A stretch of DNA of 64,000 nucleotides, from the NCBI GenBank assembly GCA_030949405.1, contig JAUZSN010000002.1:434001-498000 (forward strand), given 5' to 3'. Source of the DNA: Methylococcales bacterium (GTDB lineage Bacteria; Pseudomonadota; Gammaproteobacteria; Methylococcales; Methylomonadaceae). A program made the translations under genes and the position numbers. Below are positions 8,590 through 16,714 of this stretch, in pieces. The notes below the pieces were generated by a model. That model saw nothing but the letters and a program-made list of their open reading frames with translations, did not search any database and had not been told where the DNA came from. The number at the start of each line of letters is the position of its first letter. The stretch's first letter is position 1.

Positions 8590-9305
8590 AAAAAATAGTA
8601 ACCAATAAAAACATAATGACCAATTTAATTGCTTTATTGGTGATTCTAATTGCTTACCCCTTAGGCTCTGAATTTTTAAAATCAGTGGGGTTTTTTGCCT
8701 TATCGGGGGCGATTACAAACTGGTTAGCCATTCACATGTTGTTTGAAAAAGTTCCTTTTCTTTATGGTTCGGGGGTGATTCCACAGCGTTTTGAGGAATT
8801 TAAAACGGCCATAAAAACCTTAATGATGGAGCAATTTTTTACTGTTGAAAATATTGAACAATTTATTGAAACCGAAGAGCAACAAGGTGATAAAGTTTTA
8901 AATCTTGATCCGCTGCTTAATGCGGTTGATTACGATAAAATTTATCTAGGGTTAGTCAGTGCTATTATGGAATCATCCTTTGGAAGTATGCTGGAAATGA
9001 TGGGTGGTAAAGAAGTATTAGTCCCTATTAAGGAACCGTTTACACTTAAAATGCAACAAACACTGAGTGAGATGGTGGCCTCTGATAATTTTAAAACGGC
9101 CTTAAAACAAGGCTTAAATGCGCATAAAATAGGGGAAGATATTTTAGGTAACATTGAAACAGTTATTGATAAACGTCTCAATGAATTAACCCCTGAAATG
9201 GTTAAAGAAATGGTACAAGCGATTATCCGTGAACATTTAGGATGGTTAGTTGTTTGGGGCGGTGTTTTGGGTGGTGCTTTAGGCGCAATATTTAGCTTTG
9301 CTTAA
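8586..9305 (+). CDS. DUF445 family membrane protein
   Basis: The 239-aa protein has an N-terminal membrane segment, then the family signature SGAITNWLAIHMLFEKVPFL and GSGVIPQRFEEFK. A central helical soluble region follows, and the protein ends with a C-terminal hydrophobic helix (LGWLVVWGGVLGGALGAIF). This is the plan of short DUF445 (YheB-type) proteins of unknown function. It is translationally coupled to lpdA through an ATGA overlap, and a strong terminator follows at 9372, so lpdA and this gene form a two-gene operon. Confidence 0.85.
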   Translation: MKKIVTNKNIMTNLIALLVILIAYPLGSEFLKSVGFFALSGAITNWLAIHMLFEKVPFLYGSGVIPQRFEEFKTAIKTLMMEQFFTVENIEQFIETEEQQGDKVLNLDPLLNAVDYDKIYLGLVSAIMESSFGSMLEMMGGKEVLVPIKEPFTLKMQQTLSEMVASDNFKTALKQGLNAHKIGEDILGNIETVIDKRLNELTPEMVKEMVQAIIREHLGWLVVWGGVLGGALGAIFSFA

Positions 9306-9371
9306 TACTTTTTGGGATGAAATTTTAATAACATGATGAGATGTCAATAAGCGGATGCTTTTTTGAGTTAT

Positions 9372-9397
9372 GATAACCCATCGGGTTATCAGTTTTT
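9372..9397 (+). terminator. Rho-independent terminator of the lpdA-DUF445 operon
   Basis: An 8-bp stem (GATAACCC / GGGTTATC) with a 3-nt loop is followed directly by AGTTTTT. Confidence 0.85.
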
Positions 9398-9577
9398 GAT
9401 TCAACCACTCAGATGAATAAATTTTTATTCCTCAACTATTTTTGGGTTATATTAGCGGAGACTACGCCGCTTAGTCTGAGATTAAGGCTTGAAAAACGTT
9501 AGCTGATGTCATTCTTTAAGCATGAAATAAACATACTTCAACCCCTAATAATTTTTTAAGAATTAGGCTTAATTACT

Positions 9578-9895
9578 ATGAGTTATGAATTAGACCCTAA
9601 AGAAGCGTATCTTTATGGGGTATTGTTGGAGCTAACTAAAAAGCAAGTCACGGCTATGCATAAACAGTTAGCGGGCAATTTGGGAATTTGGGGAAAATCA
9701 AGACTAAATTCTAGAACCAAAGAAATACAAAAAATAATCTTTCATTTATTTAATAAAAAAAATGCGTCGAGTAAAGAAATATTGTCTAAAGTATTAGCTG
9801 ATTTTAAATTTATAGAATCGGATACGGCACTCTGGGCTGATACCACGTCAGAGGAAATTAATTACTTACGAACCGTTTTAAAGCAACTGGTTTAA
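9578..9895 (+). CDS. Hypothetical protein, 105 aa
   Basis: I do not recognise this protein. It starts MSYELDPKEAYLYGVLLELT, is rich in Lys and charged residues, has no signal peptide or membrane helix, and looks mostly alpha-helical. It is probably real: a long in-frame stretch has codon use like its neighbours, an AGG lies about 10 nt before the ATG, and it sits between a terminator and another plus-strand gene. No context gives a function. Confidence 0.5.
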   Translation: MSYELDPKEAYLYGVLLELTKKQVTAMHKQLAGNLGIWGKSRLNSRTKEIQKIIFHLFNKKNASSKEILSKVLADFKFIESDTALWADTTSEEINYLRTVLKQLV

Positions 9896-10005
9896 ACGCT
9901 CGTTTAAGGGGCGTCTTTAACGTCATTTGCTTGTAACAACTACGGTTTTTCGGGATAATCAAATCCATTCTAATTTTTAAGATAAAACAACAGGGGACTA
10001 ATAAA

Positions 10006-11199
10006 ATGAGTCATGTCATTAGAAGTGGCGATACCTTGGGAGAAATTGCCCAACGTTATAATGTTACCGTTGCACAAATATTAGCCGCGAATCCTAGAAT
10101 TCGTAATGCTAATCAGATTAGAGTCGGTCAAGCGATTAAAATTCCTGGCCGTAAAATAAAATATACCAGTAATCCTAAAAATGTAAAAATATCCAGAAAA
10201 CCCAAGACAACCTCGCGTTCTCAGGCTTCAAAAGAAAATAGCGATGAAGACGGTACCCCTGTTTCAAATGTTCATACCGTTAAGCGCGGTGAGAGTTTAG
10301 ATAAAATAGCTCGAAAATATGATCTTACGGTGAGTAAACTTTTAAAGTTAAACCCATCGATTAAAAATGCCAATCGTATTCGTATTGGCCAAAAAATTAT
10401 CATTCCGTCACCCTCGTTATTCACTCAAATTAAAGATTTTTTTAGTTTTGGTTGGCTGCATCAGTCTAATAAGTTTGTTGAAATTAATCCTTATGAGGTA
10501 GCAACTGAAAATGAAATCAGTGCCGCCGATGTTGTTTTAGATAAAGATGGTTCGCTTATTCCCGATACCACTGAAATAACTGAGGAAGAACAATTTAATC
10601 GCAAGGTTTTTTTTACCACCTATCGAAAAATATTTGGATCCTTAAAACAGCATCAAGTTAATGGGTTAAGTTCATTACTGGATTCATTAGAACGCGATGA
10701 AGAAATTACGGATATTCAGTATATGGCTTATATGTTGGCAACGGTAAAGCATGAAACCGCGAACCGTTTTCAACCGATTACAGAATATGGCGGGCGGTCT
10801 TATTTTAATAAATATGATTCTATTCTGGCGAATACATCACGTCGCCGTTCGCGAGCTAAACGCAATGGCAATACTAAGCGCGGGGATGGTTATAAATATC
10901 GCGGGCGTGGGTTTGTGCAAATTACGTGGCAAAAAAACTATAAGAATTTGGGCGATGCTTTAGGGCATGATTTAGTGAATAATCCTGAAAAAGCCTTAGA
11001 TCCTGTTATTGCGTATCAAATTATGTCGTACGGAATGCGAAAAGGTACGTTTACAGGTCGCCGTTTAAGTCAGTATCTCTCTAAAGAGCGTACCGATTAT
11101 CGAAATGCGCGAAAAATTATCAATGGCTTAGATAAAGCCAATTTAATTAAACGTCATGCTGAAAACTTTGAAAGAATTCTTAGAAAGGCGGTTGTTTAA
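10006..11199 (+). CDS. Two-LysM glycoside hydrolase family 19-like protein (chitinase/lysozyme type)
   Basis: Residues 1-48 and about 88-135 are LysM modules (SHVIRSGDTLGEIAQRYNVT and VHTVKRGESLDKIARKYDLT), which bind peptidoglycan or chitin. After an acidic linker, residues about 195-397 form a GH19-like domain. It carries TVKHETANRFQPITEYGG, with E250 as likely general acid, and GDGYKYRGRGFVQITW. Such enzymes cleave beta-1,4 bonds in peptidoglycan or chitin. There is no signal peptide, so export would need lysis, a holin or a contact-dependent route. The start is supported by an AGGGGA site. It could be a prophage endolysin relic, but no other phage gene is nearby. Confidence 0.82.
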   Translation: MSHVIRSGDTLGEIAQRYNVTVAQILAANPRIRNANQIRVGQAIKIPGRKIKYTSNPKNVKISRKPKTTSRSQASKENSDEDGTPVSNVHTVKRGESLDKIARKYDLTVSKLLKLNPSIKNANRIRIGQKIIIPSPSLFTQIKDFFSFGWLHQSNKFVEINPYEVATENEISAADVVLDKDGSLIPDTTEITEEEQFNRKVFFTTYRKIFGSLKQHQVNGLSSLLDSLERDEEITDIQYMAYMLATVKHETANRFQPITEYGGRSYFNKYDSILANTSRRRSRAKRNGNTKRGDGYKYRGRGFVQITWQKNYKNLGDALGHDLVNNPEKALDPVIAYQIMSYGMRKGTFTGRRLSQYLSKERTDYRNARKIINGLDKANLIKRHAENFERILRKAVV

Positions 11200-11220
11200 C
11201 CTTGAATCGTAACAACCTAA

Positions 11221-11254
11221 GATGTAGAGAACGGCTAGATCACCTCTCTACATC
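11221..11254 (+). terminator. Hairpin after the LysM-GH19 gene
   Basis: A 10-bp perfect stem (GATGTAGAGA / TCTCTACATC) with a 14-nt loop is followed by ATTATTT. The tail is only partly T-rich, so this is a likely but not certain terminator. Confidence 0.55.
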
Positions 11255-11437
11255 ATTATTTACCCGTATTCTTTCTTAACGGACTAATGTTATGCCTTAG
11301 CGTGAAAAAACAAATTTTGCGTAACATCAGTTAGCTTAATAGCATTAGTCAGCATTCTTTATTATAAATAGAGCAAAGGTTTTTTTTGAATTCCTCCTTA
11401 TTTATTTCTTCCTTCCCCTTAATTAATTTTAACGCTT

Positions 11438-12346
11438 ATGTGGTTTAAAAATCTTTCACTTTTTCGTCTTACCGAATCGTTTAGCCTTTCTAGCAATGAA
11501 CTCGCTGAAAAGTTACAATCGATGGCGTTTAGCCCTTGTGGCAATCATGATGAATCAAGCTTTGGCTGGACATCCCCTTTAGGGCGAGGTTCGGATTCAT
11601 TAATTTATGAAGCCAATGGCTTTATTATGCTGTGTGCAAAAAAAGAAGAAAAAGTATTACCTGCCGCCGTGATTAATGAAATGGTACAGGAAAAAGTTTT
11701 GGAACTTGAAACCCAGCAAGGGTCTAAGTTATCAAAGAAAGAACGAAGTACGATTAAAGATGAACTAATATTTGATTTACTACCGCGTGCATTTTCATTT
11801 TCACGGAAGACCTATGCCTATATTGACCCAAAAGGCGGCTGGATTGTGGTTGATTCCGCCTCGGCTAAAAAAGCGGAGGATTTATTAAGTAGCCTGCGTC
11901 GTTGTTTAGGTTCATTACCTGTCGTTCCCATTAATACACTTGAAAAACCCAGTCAAGTGATGACATCATGGCTAATGGACAATAAAGCCCCTAAAGGGGT
12001 TGTCATTGAAGATGAATGTGAATTGCGTTCGCCTGAGGATAAGGGCGGTGTTATCCGTTGTAAAAATCATGATTTAGCCCTCCCTGAAATTAAAAATCAC
12101 CTACAAACGGGAAAATTAGTCATTAAACTTGCTCTTAATTGGGAAGATAGGCTATCGTTTGTATTAGATGAAGAATTTTCTGTAAAACGTTTACGTCTTT
12201 TAGATTTAATTCAGGATCAAATAACCGATGTTAATGCAGAAACGGAAGCCGAACGTTTCGATGCTGATTTTTCGATTATGACCTCAGAATTAGCCCATTT
12301 TTTACCTCGATTACTCGAACTTTTCGGCGGTGAGATTAAAAACTAA
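11438..12346 (+). CDS. rdgC: Recombination-associated protein RdgC
   Basis: The 302-aa protein has the standard RdgC length. Its landmarks are the MWFKNLSLFRLTESF start, the FGWTSPLGRGSDSL segment, the PRAFSFSRKTYAYIDPKGGW stretch and MTSWLMDNKAPKG. RdgC is a ring-forming DNA-binding protein that limits RecA-driven recombination and is linked to replication restart. It is cytoplasmic and nucleoid-associated. The stop codon shares one base with the ATG of the following L,D-transpeptidase (TAATG), so the two are coupled, though a functional link is not obvious. Confidence 0.95.
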   Translation: MWFKNLSLFRLTESFSLSSNELAEKLQSMAFSPCGNHDESSFGWTSPLGRGSDSLIYEANGFIMLCAKKEEKVLPAAVINEMVQEKVLELETQQGSKLSKKERSTIKDELIFDLLPRAFSFSRKTYAYIDPKGGWIVVDSASAKKAEDLLSSLRRCLGSLPVVPINTLEKPSQVMTSWLMDNKAPKGVVIEDECELRSPEDKGGVIRCKNHDLALPEIKNHLQTGKLVIKLALNWEDRLSFVLDEEFSVKRLRLLDLIQDQITDVNAETEAERFDADFSIMTSELAHFLPRLLELFGGEIKN

Positions 12347-13971
12347 TGATTACTTTATTTAAACTCAATGGTGTAACCGCCGCCCTATTAATTGCCTTTA
12401 CCCCTACGGTTCATGCAACGGCTTTTTTATTGCCTGCAAAAACGAATGCTTTGATAGGAACCCCAAATAAAACGATTTATATTAAAGCAGCGAAAAGTGA
12501 AACCTTGCTAGATATTGCAAGACAACATGATTTAGGTCAAAACCAAATTGTGAAAGCGAATAAAACCGTTGATCGCTGGATGCCGAGTAAATCAGTTGAA
12601 GAGCACGCTAGTGATAAAGAGGGCAATCAATTTAAACAATTAGGGGAAGGAAAAGATATTCATATCCCTAATAGCTATCTACTACCGAGTACGGCACGTA
12701 AAGGGATTGTGTTAAATCTTCCTGAATATAGGCTTTATTATTATCGTAATGGTCAAGTTTTAACTCACCCGATTAGTATCGGTCGTGTCGATTGGAATAC
12801 GCCTTTAGGAAAAACCAGTATTATCGCTAAAACCCGTAATCCAACGTGGACTCCGCCTGCCTCTATTCGTCGAGAACATGCGGCTAAAGGCGATATATTA
12901 CCCGCTGTTTTCCCCGCAGGGCCTAATAACCCATTGGGATTATTTGCCATGCGTTTAGGGCGTGCTGGGTATTTAATTCATAGTACCAATAAACCCCTTG
13001 GCGTTGGAATGCGAGTGAGTCACGGTTGTATTCGTATGTACCCAGAAGACATTGAGCGGATATTCCCCGCTGTTTCTGTAGGGACATCGGTGATGATTGT
13101 GAATGAACCGATTAAAGTTGGCTGGTCACCTGAAGGACTCTATATAGAAGTCCATCCCGATTTAGAAGATAAACAACGGGGTTATCAACAGCGTTTAACC
13201 AGTGCCATGAACTTGATTGAACGAGCAAAAGCGAATGCATTTATTACGATTGATGGAAGTGCTTTAAAAAAAGCCTTAGTTGAGAATAGTGGAATTCCTG
13301 TTGCTCTTTACAAGAGAGATACCTTGATTAATAGCACTCAGACTATTATTAGACCACCTCAAAAACAAACCGTTGTTACCCCAACGGCGTTACCTGCTCG
13401 TGTTAACAAAACTGCAGTGCCGCAACGACAATCAACGCCGATTGCTCCCGCTCAGGTCATTGTATCCCCTGTCATCCTTAATCAACCTGCTCCTGTTGTT
13501 GATCGAAGTTATGATGTGGTTTCTTCACCCGTTGTCTCTGATAATGCGGTAAGAGAAGTACGAGTTGTAACGCCGCAGCCTGTTCAAGGCAATAATTTAA
13601 AAACGTATCAACCCAAAGCGGTTGTCAAAAAAAGGTTAGCGACTCCACCTCGTTTAAATACGCCAGCGGCTCCCGTTATTCGTGTTCAAACAACGCCACC
13701 GCCTCAACAAAAACGCTATACGCCTGCACCCATTCAATTAGGTAATACAGGTTATAACAATGCAGGTCGTACTTCGGTACCTGCTTATCAACCCAAACGT
13801 ACGAGTACGTTACCCCCCCCGCCGCCGCGTTTAAATGATAAGGTGACTACAAAAGAAGTGAGTCGTGTGACTCCTACGCCACCAAAACTTGAAGAGCCTC
13901 CAAAACTTGCGCCTCCGAAATTAAATAAGCCTCAATATTCAATTTTGAAAAGTGCTATTCCGCCTAATTAG
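12346..13971 (+). CDS. Secreted L,D-transpeptidase (YkuD domain) with a long proline-rich tail
   Basis: The protein has a signal peptide (to about residue 25, ending VHATA) and a LysM-like segment at residues 45-75 (SETLLDIARQHDLGQNQIVK). The YkuD catalytic domain is at about 118-260, with the HSTNKPLG and MRVSHGCIRMYPEDI signature and nucleophile C228. These periplasmic enzymes make 3-3 cross-links in peptidoglycan or attach lipoproteins to it. The last ~220 residues are low-complexity and rich in Pro, Thr and Val, ending in repeated PPKL-type motifs. They probably span the periplasm or bind partners. The tail is unusually long for the ErfK/YbiS group. A bidirectional terminator follows. Confidence 0.9.
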   Translation: MITLFKLNGVTAALLIAFTPTVHATAFLLPAKTNALIGTPNKTIYIKAAKSETLLDIARQHDLGQNQIVKANKTVDRWMPSKSVEEHASDKEGNQFKQLGEGKDIHIPNSYLLPSTARKGIVLNLPEYRLYYYRNGQVLTHPISIGRVDWNTPLGKTSIIAKTRNPTWTPPASIRREHAAKGDILPAVFPAGPNNPLGLFAMRLGRAGYLIHSTNKPLGVGMRVSHGCIRMYPEDIERIFPAVSVGTSVMIVNEPIKVGWSPEGLYIEVHPDLEDKQRGYQQRLTSAMNLIERAKANAFITIDGSALKKALVENSGIPVALYKRDTLINSTQTIIRPPQKQTVVTPTALPARVNKTAVPQRQSTPIAPAQVIVSPVILNQPAPVVDRSYDVVSSPVVSDNAVREVRVVTPQPVQGNNLKTYQPKAVVKKRLATPPRLNTPAAPVIRVQTTPPPQQKRYTPAPIQLGNTGYNNAGRTSVPAYQPKRTSTLPPPPPRLNDKVTTKEVSRVTPTPPKLEEPPKLAPPKLNKPQYSILKSAIPPN

Positions 13972-13983
13972 GAATCAACGGTT

Positions 13984-14019
13984 AATAAAGGCATGATAAG
14001 TATAATTAATGCCTTTATT
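13984..14019. terminator. Bidirectional terminator between convergent genes
   Basis: An 11-bp perfect stem (AATAAAGGCAT / ATGCCTTTATT) with a 14-nt loop lies after the L,D-transpeptidase stop. It includes the stop codon of the opposing gene. Confidence 0.7.
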
Positions 14020-14527
14020 GAGCGTGCATTTTATGATTAGAATGTCCTGAAACAGCATGACGAGAATGGTCACTTAACTGGGCTTCAAACCATTGATGAA
14101 TAGCGGTTATAAGAGAGATTTCATCGGTTAAATAAGTGATTTTTGCGCCATTAGGTAATTCTTTATAGGTAATATTAAGCTGATTAAGTTTTGCCTTTCG
14201 TAACCCCTCTAAACCCGGCATATTGTTGCCATGAATTTTTTCAGGATTAGAAAAATCACCTTGTTGAAATTCAGCAGAAATTTTAGATAGATGTTCGCGT
14301 ATTAACTTTATTTGCTCACAATCATCAGGATTTTTAACGAGAACCTTTTGAACGCCCCCTTTTGCAGTTTTGGAAAAAACATGAGTTGTTAACGCCAAGT
14401 CAAAGGGCATCACATGAACACCTAGTTCGGCTATCTCATCAAGTCGCTTTTCACTTGCTTTTTCTATTGCATAAACGGGATTCATAATAAAAAATAGGCT
14501 TAATGCCGATACCCATAAATAATTCAT
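14015..14527 (-). CDS. Secreted protein of unknown function with a His-rich C-terminus
   Basis: The 170-aa product has a clear signal peptide (MNYLWVSALSLFFIMNPVYA). A mature domain then contains NPDDCEQIKLIREHLSKI, FQQGDFSNPEKIHGNNMPG and LITAIHQWFEAQLSDH. The tail is rich in histidine (HSRHAVSGHSNHKMHAQ). I recognise the domain as one found in small periplasmic proteins of unknown function. The His-rich tail suggests metal binding (copper, nickel or zinc), but that is inference. It stands alone and faces the L,D-transpeptidase gene with a shared terminator. Confidence 0.7.
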   Translation of the reverse strand: MNYLWVSALSLFFIMNPVYAIEKASEKRLDEIAELGVHVMPFDLALTTHVFSKTAKGGVQKVLVKNPDDCEQIKLIREHLSKISAEFQQGDFSNPEKIHGNNMPGLEGLRKAKLNQLNITYKELPNGAKITYLTDEISLITAIHQWFEAQLSDHSRHAVSGHSNHKMHAQ

Positions 14528-14904
14528 AATTTTCCTTTTTAACGTTAATGTCTATCGTCAAACCAGACTTTACTTGACGGTAAAGAAACAACAACTCCAT
14601 TTTACCCGATAACGTCGATAGTTATTTGGCAATAAATCGTAGGGCGGATAAAAAGTCTGTGAAAATATTCCAAATTCAAGTAAAAAATAGCAGTTCTGTA
14701 ATAAATAATCAATAATTTAGGCGACCAACTTAATACGGGACAGCTTTAAAGTTTCAAAGCTTGCAAAATTAGTAAAGTCAATAATTGCTCCAGACGCTTA
14801 ATTTTACGAGTGTTTCTTATGAAAGTTTGATTATTTTATATTTGCGTGATTGTATGAATCAACATTGTAAAGTTGAGATTAGATTTAATTAATTAATGAG
14901 TGAC
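14528..14904. other. Intergenic stretch leading into tandem repeats
   Basis: About 375 bp with no supported gene. It contains the upstream region of the minus-strand secreted protein and AT-rich DNA before the hexamer satellite. Confidence 0.5.
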
Positions 14905-15000
14905 GAGTGGGAGTGGGAGTGGGAGTGGGAGTGGGAGTGGGAGTGGGAGTGGGAGTGGGAGTGGGAGTGGGAGTGGGAGTGGGAGTGGGAGTGGGAGTGG
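14905..15000 (+). repeat. Tandem hexamer satellite, (GAGTGG)16
   Basis: Sixteen uninterrupted perfect copies of GAGTGG occupy 96 bp. Read as GGG separated by AGT, the plus strand carries a long series of G-triplets with 3-nt loops, a textbook G-quadruplex-forming pattern. Confidence 0.97.
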
Positions 15001-15094
15001 GCGCAGATCTTTGATATTTTGAAAGCCTCAAAGGTTTTTTATCGGTTTGGTATTTGATTGAAGTGACCATGTGGTTATAAAACCAAGTTACTCC

Positions 15095-15220
15095 GACCCC
15101 TTTGATTCGACCCCTTTGATTCGACCCCTTTGATTCGACCCCTTTGATTCGACCCCTTTGATTCGACCCCTTTGATTCGACCCCTTTGATTCGACCCCTT
15201 TGATTCGACCCCTTTGATTC
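15095..15220. repeat. 14-bp tandem repeat, nine perfect copies of GACCCCTTTGATTC
   Basis: Nine perfect copies are followed by a partial TTTGATTC. On the minus strand the unit contains AAAGGGGTC, the same core seen at the left flank of the RAYT transposase near 20854-20911. The flank CAAGTTACTCCGACCCC also resembles the right flank of that element near 21822. Confidence 0.95.
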
Positions 15221-15251
15221 TTTGATTCCAGCAGAGCTTGATGAGTAGGCA

Positions 15252-15273
15252 TTCCCAAGCTGGAGCTTGGGAA
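15252..15273. repeat. Palindromic intergenic repeat (10-bp stem)
   Basis: TTCCCAAGCT and AGCTTGGGAA are separated by two bases and followed by CGAGAAA. Palindromes of this form occur as dispersed repeats in several bacteria. Only one copy is in this window. Confidence 0.75.
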
Positions 15274-15302
15274 CGAGAAATATCAATAGTTATCTACTTG
15301 TC

Positions 15303-16559
15303 CTATATCAATTTATTAGCAATATCCATTATTCTTATTATTTCTGTAGCAACCTTACGAATAACAGGCATTGCTACAGAATTTCCAAATTGTTTATATA
15401 TCTGCCCATCTGAAACCGCATCTATTATAAAATCTTGAGGAAAACCTTGGAGGTTAGCACATTCTCTAGGGGTTAATTTTCTGGGTCTTTTTTCAAGATG
15501 AGATTGATCTATTAAAATTTCACTACCATCTTTGTAATATCGTGCGCTTATTGTATTGGTATATTCACTTTCTGCATTAAAAAGAGAATAACCAAAACCA
15601 TTCCCTTTGATTTTATGCGCTTGCTTTCTACGTTGATGACCTCTCCACAACTTTTCAGAAATAGTATATTTTTCATTAATATCTTTATCTTTTAAAAGAA
15701 TATCACCTACTTTAGTCACTTCTTTACTTTCTTTAGGCCAGGTAAAAAGCGTATCAAAATCAACTTTGCTGTAATAATCTTTATTAAATCCAACAATATA
15801 AATTCTTTGTCTGTTTTGAGGCAAGCCATAATCTGCCGCCCTTAACACTTTATAGCTTACCCAATAGTTTAATTTATGACTCAAGGCGGCTAATGTTTCA
15901 TCTGACAAAATCAAATTTTCATCTAACTCAATATTACTTTCTCCTCTTAATATCGCAGTGATAGTCTCAAATGTTTTTCCCTTGTTATGACTTTGAAGCT
16001 GCTTAACATTTTCAAGCAAAAAAGCTTTAGGACGTTTAGAGGTTAGAATACGTTGAATTTCAAAAAACATCGTACCTCTCGTATCAGAAAATCCTTTTTT
16101 TAACCCTGCTTGTGAAAATGCCTGACAAGGAAAACCGCCTAATAAAATATCATGCTCAGGAATTTCAGATGTGGGAATTTCCGTTATGTCGCCATGAGGC
16201 ACTTCGCCATAATTTGCCGCATAGGTTTTTTGAGCAAATTTATCCCATTCAGAGGTAAAAACACACCGACCTTTTAACGCTTGAAAAGGTAATCTAATTC
16301 CCCCTATCCCTGCAAATAAATCAATAAAAGTAAACTTTTCTTTACTTGATTGTTTGAACTTATAAGGGGTAGTTTCATGTAAATTTATAATTTCAGCCCA
16401 TTTTGATTTAGTTGGCTTATGTTGATTATTCTCCCATCCTCTAACCGTTCTTTCTCCATTAGATTTCAAGCCTAAAATCTGTGCGAAATTTTTTTGACAT
16501 AGCCCCATTCTTAATCTTTTTTCTTTAATTAAGGCTGAATAATTTACTTGTTTTTGCAT
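15303..16559 (-). CDS. DNA (cytosine-5-)-methyltransferase with N-terminal HTH (type II RM)
   Basis: Residues about 7-60 form an XRE-like helix-turn-helix (LIKEKRLRMGLCQKNFAQIL, then RTVRGWENNQ). Residues 76-415 form a C5-methyltransferase. The motifs are I (FAGIGG, 82-87), IV (GGFPCQAFSQ, catalytic C145), VI (ENV, 183-185), VIII (QNRQR, 248-252) and X (FGNSVAMPVI near the end). It methylates cytosine in its recognition site and so protects host DNA from the divergent endonuclease at 16715. The HTH at the front is typical of methylases that also repress their own operon and control the nuclease gene. The partner family suggests CCNGG-like specificity, which is an inference. Confidence 0.93.
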   Translation of the reverse strand: MQKQVNYSALIKEKRLRMGLCQKNFAQILGLKSNGERTVRGWENNQHKPTKSKWAEIINLHETTPYKFKQSSKEKFTFIDLFAGIGGIRLPFQALKGRCVFTSEWDKFAQKTYAANYGEVPHGDITEIPTSEIPEHDILLGGFPCQAFSQAGLKKGFSDTRGTMFFEIQRILTSKRPKAFLLENVKQLQSHNKGKTFETITAILRGESNIELDENLILSDETLAALSHKLNYWVSYKVLRAADYGLPQNRQRIYIVGFNKDYYSKVDFDTLFTWPKESKEVTKVGDILLKDKDINEKYTISEKLWRGHQRRKQAHKIKGNGFGYSLFNAESEYTNTISARYYKDGSEILIDQSHLEKRPRKLTPRECANLQGFPQDFIIDAVSDGQIYKQFGNSVAMPVIRKVATEIIRIMDIANKLI

Positions 16560-16658
16560 AATTAATTACTCTCAACTTATCCTGTATTAAACCCGGATAA
16601 TAACATTTTTTAAGTTAAATTAAAACGTTAATTTATTAATTCCTTTAGACTTAAAGAG

Positions 16659-16685
16659 TTTGCCTTTAAAAAATAGAAAGGCAAA
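16659..16685. promoter_or_regulatory. Candidate operator between the divergent RM genes
   Basis: A 9-bp inverted repeat TTTGCCTTT / AAAGGCAAA with a 9-nt spacer lies about 30 bp upstream of the endonuclease ATG and about 100 bp upstream of the methylase. Position and symmetry fit a binding site for the methylase HTH, but no binding has been shown. Confidence 0.45.
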
Positions 16686-16714
16686 TTGTTTATTTCAAAT
16701 AATAGGGAATCATC

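Noticed and set aside
15095-15220. CRISPR array
   Set aside because: The 14-bp units are directly adjacent with no spacers, and no cas genes are near.
14885-15286. 133-aa minus-strand frame rich in [12 protein letters not shown] and PTPT repeats
   Set aside because: It is only a translation of the hexamer and 14-bp satellites; no ribosome site or domain.
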